64,000 nucleotides of DNA from contig NZ_JAUHPV010000003.1 in the NCBI RefSeq assembly GCF_030418315.1, positions 124,001 to 188,000 on the forward strand, written 5' to 3'. A model generated the notes under the pieces. That model saw only the letters and a list, made by a program, of their open reading frames with translations, did not search any database and was not told the origin of the DNA. The stretch is from Demequina zhanjiangensis (GTDB lineage: Bacteria; Actinomycetota; Actinomycetes; Actinomycetales; Demequinaceae). The translations under genes were made by a program, and so were the position numbers. Position 1 is the stretch's first letter, and the number at the start of each line of letters is the position of its first letter. Below, piece after piece: positions 37,052 to 44,548 of the stretch.

Positions 37052-37072
37052 TTCCGAACACAGCATTCGGAA
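37052..37072. promoter_or_regulatory. candidate LysR-regulator operator
   Basis: TTCCGAA (37052-37058) and TTCGGAA (37066-37072) form a perfect 7-bp inverted repeat with a 7-nt spacer, in the divergent region between the LysR gene and the secreted orphan. A further half-site ATTCGG lies at 37043. A TTGACG box is at 37082-37087. Confidence 0.45.
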
Positions 37073-37170
37073 ATCGACGCGTTGACGGGTCAAGCCTTCC
37101 ACGCAAATGTGGATATGTCACATTGTTCGGGGAAATTCTTCGACCGATGGCGCGATGTGGCATCCCGGAA

Positions 37171-37214
37171 GCCTCGCAAGGGAGCGCAGCTCCTTGCGGG
37201 GCGCGACAAAGGAG
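37171..37214 (+). promoter_or_regulatory. 5'-leader hairpin that can compete for the ribosome-binding site
   Basis: CGCAAGGGAGC (37175-37185) pairs with GCTCCTTGCG (37189-37198) with one bulge, and the stem extends outward (37171-37174 with 37199-37202). CTCCTT at 37190-37195 is also complementary to the AAGGAG ribosome-binding site at 37209-37214. The two pairings exclude each other, which is the layout of a translational switch. Confidence 0.4.
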
Positions 37215-37221
37215 TCCCCAC

Positions 37222-37842
37222 ATGATCCACTCACACATGAATGGTCACGGAACGCGCCGAGGACTGCGCGCTGCCGTCGTCGCCGCAGCCACCGCGCTGC
37301 TCCTGCTCGGATCCGCAGGAGCCGTCTCCGCCTCGCCTCCCCAGGGGTATGACCTGGAGGACGTCGGGGTCGGACGCTTCTACGGAGGCTGGGACTACGG
37401 CGTCCTGCTGTTCACCCATGACCCGGTCGACGAGATCTGCATGGGAGCTCCCGAGCCGATCGAGAGCGCGAAGATGTTCACGCGCGCCGATGGGAGCCTC
37501 GACTTCATGATCAGCGCCCTCCAGGTGCCGATCTACCTCTACCACTCGAACATGGATGCATTTGATTTCCTCGACATGAACTGTGCCGCAATTCTTGACG
37601 GAGATCCCACCACCGTTCCCGACGACTATTTCGCAAGTGGTGAAGCCAATTTCAAGGAGCGCGTCACCATTCACCCGAATGGCGACGAGGAGCATTTCAA
37701 CGGTGTCAACGGCTTCGCCACTGACATGGATGGTCAGTCATGGAAGGTGCGCACCTGGGCGGACTTCGAGATCATCGACGGTGACTTCATCGGCCATCCG
37801 TCGGAGTTCCAGGGACTGATCATTCACAAGATCCGCCGCTGA
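37222..37842 (+). CDS. secreted protein of unknown function
   Basis: A 206-residue exported protein. Residues 1-38 form a signal peptide (RRGLRAAVVAAATALLLLG, cleavage near VSA-SPP). The mature part is acidic with scattered aromatics (GRFYGGWDYGVLLF, IYLYHSNMDAFDFLDMNC) and two cysteines. No family is recognised. AAAGGAG sits 7 nt before ATG 37222. The middle (about 37550-37690) has clearly lower GC and more AT-rich codons than its neighbours, suggesting transfer or relaxed codon use. It is divergent from the LysR gene. Confidence 0.8.
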   Translation: MIHSHMNGHGTRRGLRAAVVAAATALLLLGSAGAVSASPPQGYDLEDVGVGRFYGGWDYGVLLFTHDPVDEICMGAPEPIESAKMFTRADGSLDFMISALQVPIYLYHSNMDAFDFLDMNCAAILDGDPTTVPDDYFASGEANFKERVTIHPNGDEEHFNGVNGFATDMDGQSWKVRTWADFEIIDGDFIGHPSEFQGLIIHKIRR

Positions 37843-37855
37843 ACGAGTGGCGAGC

Positions 37856-37894
37856 GGCGTCACCGGCGCGAGTCAGGCCCGTGCCGGTGACGCC
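37856..37894. terminator. terminator between the secreted orphan and the amidohydrolase
   Basis: A perfect 12-bp stem (GGCGTCACCGGC at 37856-37867 with 37883-37894) and a 15-nt loop, between converging genes. Confidence 0.75.
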
Positions 37895-37913
37895 CCTCCG
37901 CGCGCGCGGCAGG

Positions 37914-39584
37914 TCATCGCTCCCGTGCGTAGACCTCGACGCCTTCGATGAAGGTGTGGTCGACGACGGCCTGGCCGATCTCCTCGGGAGGAACGGTGAG
38001 CAGGTCGCGGTCCAGGACGATCAGGTCGGCGGCCGCCCCGACGCGGAGGGAGCCTGTGGTCTCCTCAGCGCGGTTCAGCCAGGCCGAGCCAGCCGTGTAC
38101 GCCTTGAGCGCGGTCAGGAGCGGTATGTCCTGACTCGACCCCAGAGGACGGACACTCTGGTCCGCTCCCACGGCGCGACGGTTCACGGCGACGTGGATCG
38201 CCGCCAGCGGGTCCGGGGTGGACACCGGCCAGTCGCTTCCCATCGCCAAGGGCGCGCCCGTGCGGAGCAGCTCCCCGAACGGGTACATCCGCTCCGCACG
38301 CTCCTCGCCGACGTACGGCGCGGTGAGGGCATCGGTCTGAGGATCGTGCACCGCCCAGAGCGCCTGGATGTTCGCTGTCGCGCGGAGCTCAGCGAAGCGC
38401 GGCACGTCATCCGGATCGACGAACTGCAGATGCACCAGGTGATGCCGCAGGTCGCGGTCGCCATGCGCGGCGCGCGCGGCCTCGAGCGCGTCCAGGCAGT
38501 CACGCACCGCGCGATCGCCGAGCGCGTGAAGATGGATCTGGAATCCCGCCGCGTCCAGCGCCGCCACGACCTTCGTGAGCAGCTCCGGCTCCAGGAAGGA
38601 GATCCCGGTGTTGGCAGTCGGTGCGCCGTCCTCTCCCAGGTACGGCTCGAGCATCGCGGCGGTGTACGTCTCCGCGACACCGTCCTGCATGATCTTCACC
38701 GCATTGATGCCGTAGCGGCCGCCCGCACGGTTCGTCTCCTCGCGGATCTCGGCCAGCCTCGCGACCTCTGCCGCGATCCCCTCAGCGGGCACCGTGGGAT
38801 CCCACCAGAGCGCGGCACGGACTCGGGCGTGCAGCGCGCCCTCGGCATCCGCGCTCCGGTACGCCTGGTGCGGTCCTGGCTCCGCGTCCACGGTCTTCAG
38901 ATAGACCTCCTGCCAGCCGACGATGCCGAGCGAGGTCAGGTACTCCGACGCGGTGCGAAGGCCTGCGTCGTACTCGTCCTGAGTGGTCGTGGGCATCACC
39001 GCCTGAACCAGGCCCATCGCATGCTCATGAAGCATGCCGGTGGGCTCCCCGTCAGGGTCCCGCTCGATGCGCCCGCCGGGCGGATCCGGGGTGCCCTGGT
39101 CGATGCCGGCGGCGCGCAGCGCCGCCGAGCTCACCCATGCCGAGTGGTGGTCCTTGTTCGGCAGGAATGCCGGCCGATCGCCGACGAGCTCGTCGAGCGT
39201 CTCCCTGCGGGCGAGCCCGTTCGGGAACGCCTCCATCGCCCACCCGCCACCGACGAGCCATCCCTCAGGGTGGTCGACGTGGTACCGGCGGATGATGTCC
39301 TCGTACGCCTCAGCGGTGAGCGCGGATGTGAGGTCGCACGCATTGCGCTCGAGTCCGCCCTGGTAGGCGTGGACGTGGGCGTCCACGAAGCCCGGCATGA
39401 GCAGGCGGCCTTCGAGGTCGATCACGCGGTCGGCGCCGTCGAGGTGGGCCTCTGCCGTGTCCTCCTGCCCGATCGCGGCGATCACGCCGTCCTCGACCAC
39501 CAGCGCCGACGGCGGCTGCTCCAGGGTGCCGTCGAGCACCGCCTCTGACAGGACCTTCCCATTGCGGAAGATGAGGGTCGTCAC
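37914..39584 (-). CDS. YtcJ-type metal-dependent amidohydrolase
   Basis: A 556-residue TIM-barrel hydrolase of the amidohydrolase superfamily (YtcJ/AepA-like branch). Visible metal-site motifs are MPGFVDAHVHAYQGG (HxH), a later IHLHALGDRAVRDCLDAL histidine pair, and GSDWPVSTPDPL (catalytic Asp). GTG 39584 is used; GTG 39590 lies two codons upstream and is closer to the GAAAGGAA site. The real substrate is unknown; members act on N-acyl or cyclic amides. It is a single gene between two terminators. Confidence 0.87.
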   Translation of the reverse strand: MTTLIFRNGKVLSEAVLDGTLEQPPSALVVEDGVIAAIGQEDTAEAHLDGADRVIDLEGRLLMPGFVDAHVHAYQGGLERNACDLTSALTAEAYEDIIRRYHVDHPEGWLVGGGWAMEAFPNGLARRETLDELVGDRPAFLPNKDHHSAWVSSAALRAAGIDQGTPDPPGGRIERDPDGEPTGMLHEHAMGLVQAVMPTTTQDEYDAGLRTASEYLTSLGIVGWQEVYLKTVDAEPGPHQAYRSADAEGALHARVRAALWWDPTVPAEGIAAEVARLAEIREETNRAGGRYGINAVKIMQDGVAETYTAAMLEPYLGEDGAPTANTGISFLEPELLTKVVAALDAAGFQIHLHALGDRAVRDCLDALEAARAAHGDRDLRHHLVHLQFVDPDDVPRFAELRATANIQALWAVHDPQTDALTAPYVGEERAERMYPFGELLRTGAPLAMGSDWPVSTPDPLAAIHVAVNRRAVGADQSVRPLGSSQDIPLLTALKAYTAGSAWLNRAEETTGSLRVGAAADLIVLDRDLLTVPPEEIGQAVVDHTFIEGVEVYARER

Positions 39585-39665
39585 GTCCACGGTTCCTTTC
39601 GTCTGAGGGCAAACCAATCGCAGCCCGAGGGTGCTGTCAACGGAACGCGCGGTCAGGGCATGACA

Positions 39666-39705
39666 AAGGCGGTGGTGACAGGCCCTCGCCTCTCACCACC
39701 GCCTT
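39666..39705 (-). terminator. terminator of the small membrane protein gene
   Basis: A perfect 13-bp stem (AAGGCGGTGGTGA at 39666-39678 with 39693-39705) and a 14-nt loop, in the 239-nt gap between the amidohydrolase and the minus-strand gene that ends at 39824. Confidence 0.75.
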
Positions 39706-39823
39706 CGCACACCGTCAGGAGACCGGCACAGGCGTGGCGCGGTGGATCCTCACCGAGGGGGCGATGGGGGGCAGAGTGTCGGCGCGGCCGGCCGGTTCCG
39801 GCCTTCGATGGTCCGCGCGAGCC

Positions 39824-40105
39824 TCAGAGCTCGTGCGCGCTGTCCCGTCTGACGACCTCGTCAGCGCCGAGCGCTCGCACGAGGGCGGCCGTCTCGAGGT
39901 TGCGCAGGAAGTAGCGCGTTCCCTGCAGCGCTCGAAGGAGGCCGACGGCGAGGAGGCCGAGTCCGAGGATCACGCCGACGGTGACGAGCGAGGGCTGGAC
40001 GAACATGGAGACGATCGCGATCACCGCGTAGATCAGCGGTGCCCCGACGAAGGCGAGCAGCAACCCCTGGATGATCTCGTCTGCACCGCGCTTGAGATGT
40101 GACAT
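39824..40105 (-). CDS. small two-helix membrane protein, paralogue of 52658-52942
   Basis: A 93-residue protein with two hydrophobic helices (about 13-36 and 40-60) and a conserved C-terminal segment YFLRNLETAALVRALGADEVV. The protein at 52658-52942 has the same plan: KRGA at the start, GxPxIY in helix 1, and YLRNVETAALVSLHGADAV at the end. The family is not one I know. ATG 40105 is preceded by GAGGC. It is transcribed away from the LacI gene. Confidence 0.8.
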   Translation of the reverse strand: MSHLKRGADEIIQGLLLAFVGAPLIYAVIAIVSMFVQPSLVTVGVILGLGLLAVGLLRALQGTRYFLRNLETAALVRALGADEVVRRDSAHEL

Positions 40106-40215
40106 GGGGCCTCCTCATGGCCTCGACGGACCCCGTTGTCCGCCTTCCTCACGATGTTACAGATATGTGGCGCAGTTATCACGATTTGATAACGGCGAGG
40201 CTCTCGACTTGCGTT

Positions 40216-40231
40216 GTCGAATCCATTCGAC
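40216..40231. promoter_or_regulatory. LacI-type operator 1
   Basis: GTCGAATCCATTCGAC: 7-bp arms around a CC centre. It is identical to the copy at 40251-40266, with starts 35 nt apart. It lies 83 nt before the LacI gene. Confidence 0.75.
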
Positions 40232-40250
40232 TTACTGTCGTGGCCGTTCA

Positions 40251-40266
40251 GTCGAATCCATTCGAC
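40251..40266. promoter_or_regulatory. LacI-type operator 2
   Basis: A second exact copy of GTCGAATCCATTCGAC. A lone half-site TTCGAC follows at 40271-40276. It lies 32 nt before the regulator ATG, so binding would block its own promoter. Confidence 0.75.
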
Positions 40267-40298
40267 AGTGTTCGACAGCGAAGGAGCTGAGGCGAACG

Positions 40299-41321
40299 AT
40301 GGTGACCATCGGGGACGTGGCGAAGGCCGCAGGCGTGTCGCGCAGCACCGCCTCCTACGCACTCAGCGGCAAGCGCTCCATCTCGCCCGAGGTCACCCAG
40401 CGTGTGCTCGATGCGGTCGCCGAGCTCGGCTACACGCCCAACGCCGGCGCCCGAGCCCTCCGTACTTCGCAGACCAGGGTTCTCGCCCTCTTCGCGCAGT
40501 TCGTCGAGGACGAGTTCGCACCCGCCATGCTCGAGTACATCAAGGGCGTCACGGACACCGCACGTGAGCTCGGCTACGACACCCTTCTCGTCTCGGACGA
40601 CGACGGAGTCGGCGCGGTCCAGCGCCTCGCCCGCTCCCGCATGGTCGACGGCTTCGTGCTCCTCAACGTCGCCGAGGACGACGACCGCCTCGAGCCGCTC
40701 CGCCAGGTTCCCCAGCCCGGCGCGCTCGTCGGTCTCCCTGGCGACCCCTCAGGACTCGACGTGTTCGACCTGGACTTCGAGGCGTCGGGACGCATGATGG
40801 TCGACGAGATGCACGCGCTCGGGCATCGCGAGATGATCCTCGTCTCCCAGCCCGAGGACGTCGTCGAGCGCGGCGGTGCCTATGTCTGGCGCCTCGCCGA
40901 CGCGGCCAAGGACCGCGCGGCCTCGCTCGGCATCGAGCTGCACCACTACTTCGCCGCCTCGAGCCAGCCGCAGATCGGGGAGGACCTCCACAGGTTCCTC
41001 GATGCGCACCCCGGCGCGACGGCGCTCCTGCTCAACAACGAGGGTGCGGCGGCCGCGCTGCCGGCCGTCCTCCACGCTCGCGGGCTGTCCGCGCCCGAAG
41101 ACCTCTCCGTCGTCGGTCGCTACTCGGACGTCTTCGCCCGCACCTTCTCACTTCCGTTCTCGGCGATCGACAGCGCCGCGGATCGGCTCGGACGACACGC
41201 TGTGCACCAGCTGGTCGGTCGAATCGAGGGGAGCCTCGACAAGGCCTCGCCTCACACTGTCGAGCTCATCGCCCCGGAGGTCCACGACCGGGGCTCGATG
41301 GCGGCACCACCCGCCGCCTGA
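40299..41321 (+). CDS. LacI family transcriptional regulator
   Basis: A 340-residue sugar-responsive repressor. The HTH (VTIGDVAKAAGVSRSTASYALSGKR, residues 2-26) and hinge (YTPNAGARALRT) are standard, followed by the ligand-binding domain (about 60-330). AAGGAGC precedes ATG 40299. It is followed by the importer and arabinofuranosidase genes in the same direction, and two identical palindromes precede it. It most likely senses an arabinose-containing sugar; that is inferred from the neighbours. Confidence 0.92.
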   Translation: MVTIGDVAKAAGVSRSTASYALSGKRSISPEVTQRVLDAVAELGYTPNAGARALRTSQTRVLALFAQFVEDEFAPAMLEYIKGVTDTARELGYDTLLVSDDDGVGAVQRLARSRMVDGFVLLNVAEDDDRLEPLRQVPQPGALVGLPGDPSGLDVFDLDFEASGRMMVDEMHALGHREMILVSQPEDVVERGGAYVWRLADAAKDRAASLGIELHHYFAASSQPQIGEDLHRFLDAHPGATALLLNNEGAAAALPAVLHARGLSAPEDLSVVGRYSDVFARTFSLPFSAIDSAADRLGRHAVHQLVGRIEGSLDKASPHTVELIAPEVHDRGSMAAPPAA

Positions 41322-41374
41322 CGGGGTCCAGCCACTTCCCGCAGCCCCGGCGGGTCAACGTTCAAGGAGGAACG

Positions 41375-42643
41375 ATGAACTTCACGCACAAGCGGACGAC
41401 GGTGGCCTTCGCCACCGCGGCCATCGCAGTGGGCGCCCTCGCAGGCTGCTCGACTTCCGACGGTGGCGAGAACGCCTCGGGCTCGGCCGACGCGCCCGGC
41501 GGCACCTACACCTGGTGGGACCCGTACCCCCAGCACACCGAGGGCTCCGACTGGCAGAACCGCGTGCAGGCGTGCGGCGACGAGGCAGGCGTGACGATCG
41601 AGCGCACCGCGTACGACACGACCGCGCTGACCAACCAGCTTCTGCTGTCGGCTCAGGAGGGCACGTCGCCCGACGTCGTCCTGCTGGACAACCCGGCCGT
41701 GTCCACGCTCGCCGAGACCGGTGCGATCACCTCGATGGACGAGCTCGGATTCGACACGTCGAACATCGACGAGAACCTGCTCGCGGCAGGCGTCGTGGAC
41801 GGGACGGCGTACGGCATCCCGATCGGTGCGAACACGCTCGCGCTCTACTACAACGCCGAGATCCTCGACGCTGCGGGCGTCGACCCGTCGACCATCACCG
41901 ACTGGGACTCGCTCAACGCCGCACTCGAGGCGATCGACGCCGCGGGCAGCCGTGCGATCACCTTCGCCGGCATCGGCACCGAGGAGGGCTCCTTCCAGTT
42001 CCTTCCCTGGTTCTGGGGCGCAGGGGCCGACCTCACCGAGCTCAACTCGCCTGAGGCCGTCGAGGCCGTGCAGCTGTGGGTCGACTGGCTCGACAACGGC
42101 TGGGCGCCCCAGTCCGCGATCCAGAACTCGCAGAACACCGCCTGGGAGGAGTTCCTCGACGGTCAGACCGGTTTCGTGGAGAACGGCACCTGGCAGGTCA
42201 ACTCGGCAGCCGAGGCCGGCTTCGAGACCGGATACATCACCCTGCCCGCCAAGGACGGGGGAGCGGCTCCCGCTCCCACCGGCGGCGAGTTCGTGATGGC
42301 CCCTGTCCAGAGCGACACCGCGCGCTACGACGTGACCAGCCAGATCGTCGAGTGCATGACCACTCCCGAAGGCTTCGTGGAGACCGCGAACACGTTCGCG
42401 TACTACATCCCGCCGACGGCCGACGGCCAGGAGGCGTTCCTCGAGGAGCACCCCGAGCTGTCCGTGTGGGTCGACGCGGTCCGCGCTGCCAAGGGTCGCA
42501 CCAGCGACAACCTGGGCACCGACTACCCGCTGATCTCCGAGCAGCTCTGGACCGCGGTCCAGGCGGCGATGTCCGGCGCGATGTCCGCGCAGGACGCCAT
42601 GGACGCGGCGCAGGACGCCGCGGTCGCCGCCACCGGCGAGTGA
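41375..42643 (+). CDS. sugar ABC transporter substrate-binding lipoprotein
   Basis: The sugar-binding lipoprotein of a CUT1-type importer. The 422-residue protein has a lipobox LAGC (residues 22-25) then a Gly/Ser/Asp-rich linker and the bacterial extracellular solute-binding fold (PDVVLLDNP, GTAYGIPIGANTLALYYN, FVENGTWQVN). AAGGAGG precedes the ATG. It is 53 nt after the LacI gene. A 12-bp hairpin (42657-42694) follows and may raise its share of transcript over the permeases. Confidence 0.92.
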   Translation: MNFTHKRTTVAFATAAIAVGALAGCSTSDGGENASGSADAPGGTYTWWDPYPQHTEGSDWQNRVQACGDEAGVTIERTAYDTTALTNQLLLSAQEGTSPDVVLLDNPAVSTLAETGAITSMDELGFDTSNIDENLLAAGVVDGTAYGIPIGANTLALYYNAEILDAAGVDPSTITDWDSLNAALEAIDAAGSRAITFAGIGTEEGSFQFLPWFWGAGADLTELNSPEAVEAVQLWVDWLDNGWAPQSAIQNSQNTAWEEFLDGQTGFVENGTWQVNSAAEAGFETGYITLPAKDGGAAPAPTGGEFVMAPVQSDTARYDVTSQIVECMTTPEGFVETANTFAYYIPPTADGQEAFLEEHPELSVWVDAVRAAKGRTSDNLGTDYPLISEQLWTAVQAAMSGAMSAQDAMDAAQDAAVAATGE

Positions 42644-42656
42644 CGCTCCGCTGACC

Positions 42657-42694
42657 GGCGGGTGCGGGGCACCCTCTCCAGTCCCGCACCCGCC
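42657..42694 (+). terminator. intra-operon hairpin after the binding-protein gene
   Basis: A perfect 12-bp stem (GGCGGGTGCGGG at 42657-42668 with 42683-42694) and a 14-nt loop between the binding protein and the first permease. It probably causes partial termination or protects the 3' end of the upstream message. Confidence 0.65.
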
Positions 42695-42744
42695 CCAGCG
42701 GGCAGCACGCCATCCACACCTTCTGCACGTTCGAGGAACCACGC

Positions 42745-43707
42745 ATGACAACGACTGAGCTGGACGCCGTCAGCACGACGGAGGACCAGGCGCCCACCCC
42801 GCGCACGCGGCGGAGCTGGCAGCGCACGATCCACGGATCGCCGTGGACCGCGATCGCCTTCGCGGCGCCGCTGGTGATCTACCTGGTGGCGTTCTACGCG
42901 TACCCGCTGATGAGGAGCGTGGACCTCTCCGTCCACGACTACAACATCCGGGCCTTCGTGCAGGGGGATGCCGAGTTCGTCGGGCTCGCCAACTACGTCG
43001 ATGTCATCACCTCGGACCTGTTCCAGCCCGCGCTGTGGAACACGTTCCTGTTCGTCGGGGTCTCGATCCTGTTCCAGTACGGGATCGGCCTGGCCCTCGC
43101 GGTCTTCTTCCGCAACAACTTCCGCCTCTCCGGCGTGCTGCGGGCGCTGTTCCTGGTGCCGTGGCTGCTGCCGCTGATCGTCTCCGCGTCCACGTGGGCG
43201 TGGATGATGAACTCCGACTCGGGCATCGTCAACGCCTTCCTGCTCGCCGTCGGCATGGACCCGATCAACTGGCTGACCTCGCCCGACTGGTCGCTCACGG
43301 CCGTGATCATCGCCAACATCTGGCTCGGCATCCCGTTCAACCTGGTGATCCTGTACTCGGGCCTTCAGAACATCCCCGGCGACGTGTACGAGGCGGCCTC
43401 GCTCGACGGTGCGGGAGCCTGGAAGACCTTCTGGCGCATCACCTTCCCGCTGCTCAGGCCGGTGTCCGCCATCACGATCCTGCTGGGCCTCGTCTACACC
43501 CTCAAGGTCGTGGACATCATCTGGATCATGACGAAGGGTGGGCCCGCCAACAGCTCCCTCATCCTGTCCGTCTGGTCCTACCGCGAAGCCTTCGGCACCG
43601 GCCAGCCCGCCTTCTCGCCAGCGTCCGCGATCGGAAACCTGCTGATCCTGATCGCCCTGGTGTTCGGCCTGATCTACGTCCGGCTCCAGAGCCGAGAGGA
43701 GCACTGA
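42745..43707 (+). CDS. sugar ABC transporter permease 1 (MalF-like)
   Basis: A 320-residue permease with six helices after a cytoplasmic N-terminus rich in Thr and Arg. The coupling loop is VYEAASLDGAGAWKTFWRITFPLLRP (pattern EAA-x3-G). It forms a heterodimer with the next gene, which starts 1 nt after this stop. No ATPase gene is in the locus, so a shared ATPase such as MsiK, common for actinobacterial CUT1 systems, is expected elsewhere. Confidence 0.93.
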   Translation: MTTTELDAVSTTEDQAPTPRTRRSWQRTIHGSPWTAIAFAAPLVIYLVAFYAYPLMRSVDLSVHDYNIRAFVQGDAEFVGLANYVDVITSDLFQPALWNTFLFVGVSILFQYGIGLALAVFFRNNFRLSGVLRALFLVPWLLPLIVSASTWAWMMNSDSGIVNAFLLAVGMDPINWLTSPDWSLTAVIIANIWLGIPFNLVILYSGLQNIPGDVYEAASLDGAGAWKTFWRITFPLLRPVSAITILLGLVYTLKVVDIIWIMTKGGPANSSLILSVWSYREAFGTGQPAFSPASAIGNLLILIALVFGLIYVRLQSREEH

Positions 43708-43708
43708 C

Positions 43709-44545
43709 ATGGCGCACGAGACTGCTGCGAAGAAGCGCAGCACCTGGTGGAAGACCGCGCTCGGAGTCGTGTTCACGGCGCTCATGCTCTTCCCCGTCTA
43801 CTGGATGGTGAACGTCTCGCTCACCCAGCGCGGCGATCTGAGGCAGAACCCGCCCTCGCTGTTCCCCACGGATCCCACCCTTGAGGGCTACCGAGCCGTC
43901 GTCGAGCAGCAGCTGCCCGCGCTCGGCGTGAGCCTGCTCGTGGGGCTCGGCTGCGTGGTCCTCACCGTCGCTCTCGCGGCGCCGGCAGGCTACGCGATCG
44001 CGCTGCTCAAGATGCGCGGTGGCCGCTCGCTCAACTTCATCCTCCTCGTCGCCCAGATGATCCCCGCCGTCGTCATGTCGATGGGCTTCTATGCGATCTA
44101 CGTGAGGCTGGGCCTCCTCAACTCGCTGTGGGGCCTGATCCTCGCGGACTCCACGATCGCGGTGCCGTTCGGCGTGCTGCTGTTCACCGCCTTCATGAGC
44201 GGCATCCCTCGCGAGCTGCTCCAGGCGGCACGGGTCGACGGCGCGAGCGCCTGGCGGACCTTCCGCTCCGTCGTGATGCCGATCAGTCGCAACTCCGCGA
44301 TCACGGTCTCGCTCTTCGCCTTCCTGTGGGCCTGGTCGGACTTCATCTTCGCGTCGACCCTGGCGCGCAACGCCGAGTTCGTGCCCGTGACCCTCAGCAT
44401 CTACGCGTACATCGGCAACAACACCACGCAATGGAACGCGATCATGGCCACCGCCGTGGTCGCCTCGGTCCCCGCCGCAGTGCTCCTCGTGTTCGCCCAG
44501 CGCTACGTCGCCGCCGGAGTCACCGCCGGCGCAGTGAAGGACTGA
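43709..44545 (+). CDS. sugar ABC transporter permease 2 (MalG-like)
   Basis: A 278-residue permease with six helices and the coupling loop ELLQAARVDGASAWRTFRSVVMP. It starts almost directly after permease 1 (GAGAGGAGCAC before the ATG) and ends 3 nt before the GH127 gene. This tight spacing puts transport and cytoplasmic hydrolysis in one transcript. Confidence 0.93.
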   Translation: MAHETAAKKRSTWWKTALGVVFTALMLFPVYWMVNVSLTQRGDLRQNPPSLFPTDPTLEGYRAVVEQQLPALGVSLLVGLGCVVLTVALAAPAGYAIALLKMRGGRSLNFILLVAQMIPAVVMSMGFYAIYVRLGLLNSLWGLILADSTIAVPFGVLLFTAFMSGIPRELLQAARVDGASAWRTFRSVVMPISRNSAITVSLFAFLWAWSDFIFASTLARNAEFVPVTLSIYAYIGNNTTQWNAIMATAVVASVPAAVLLVFAQRYVAAGVTAGAVKD

Positions 44546-44548
44546 TCC

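Noticed and set aside
37106-37124. CRP/FNR-like box AATGTG-N7-CACATT
   Set aside because: Half-site spacing is one base shorter than the TGTGA-N6-TCACA consensus; it may just be part of an AT-rich promoter.
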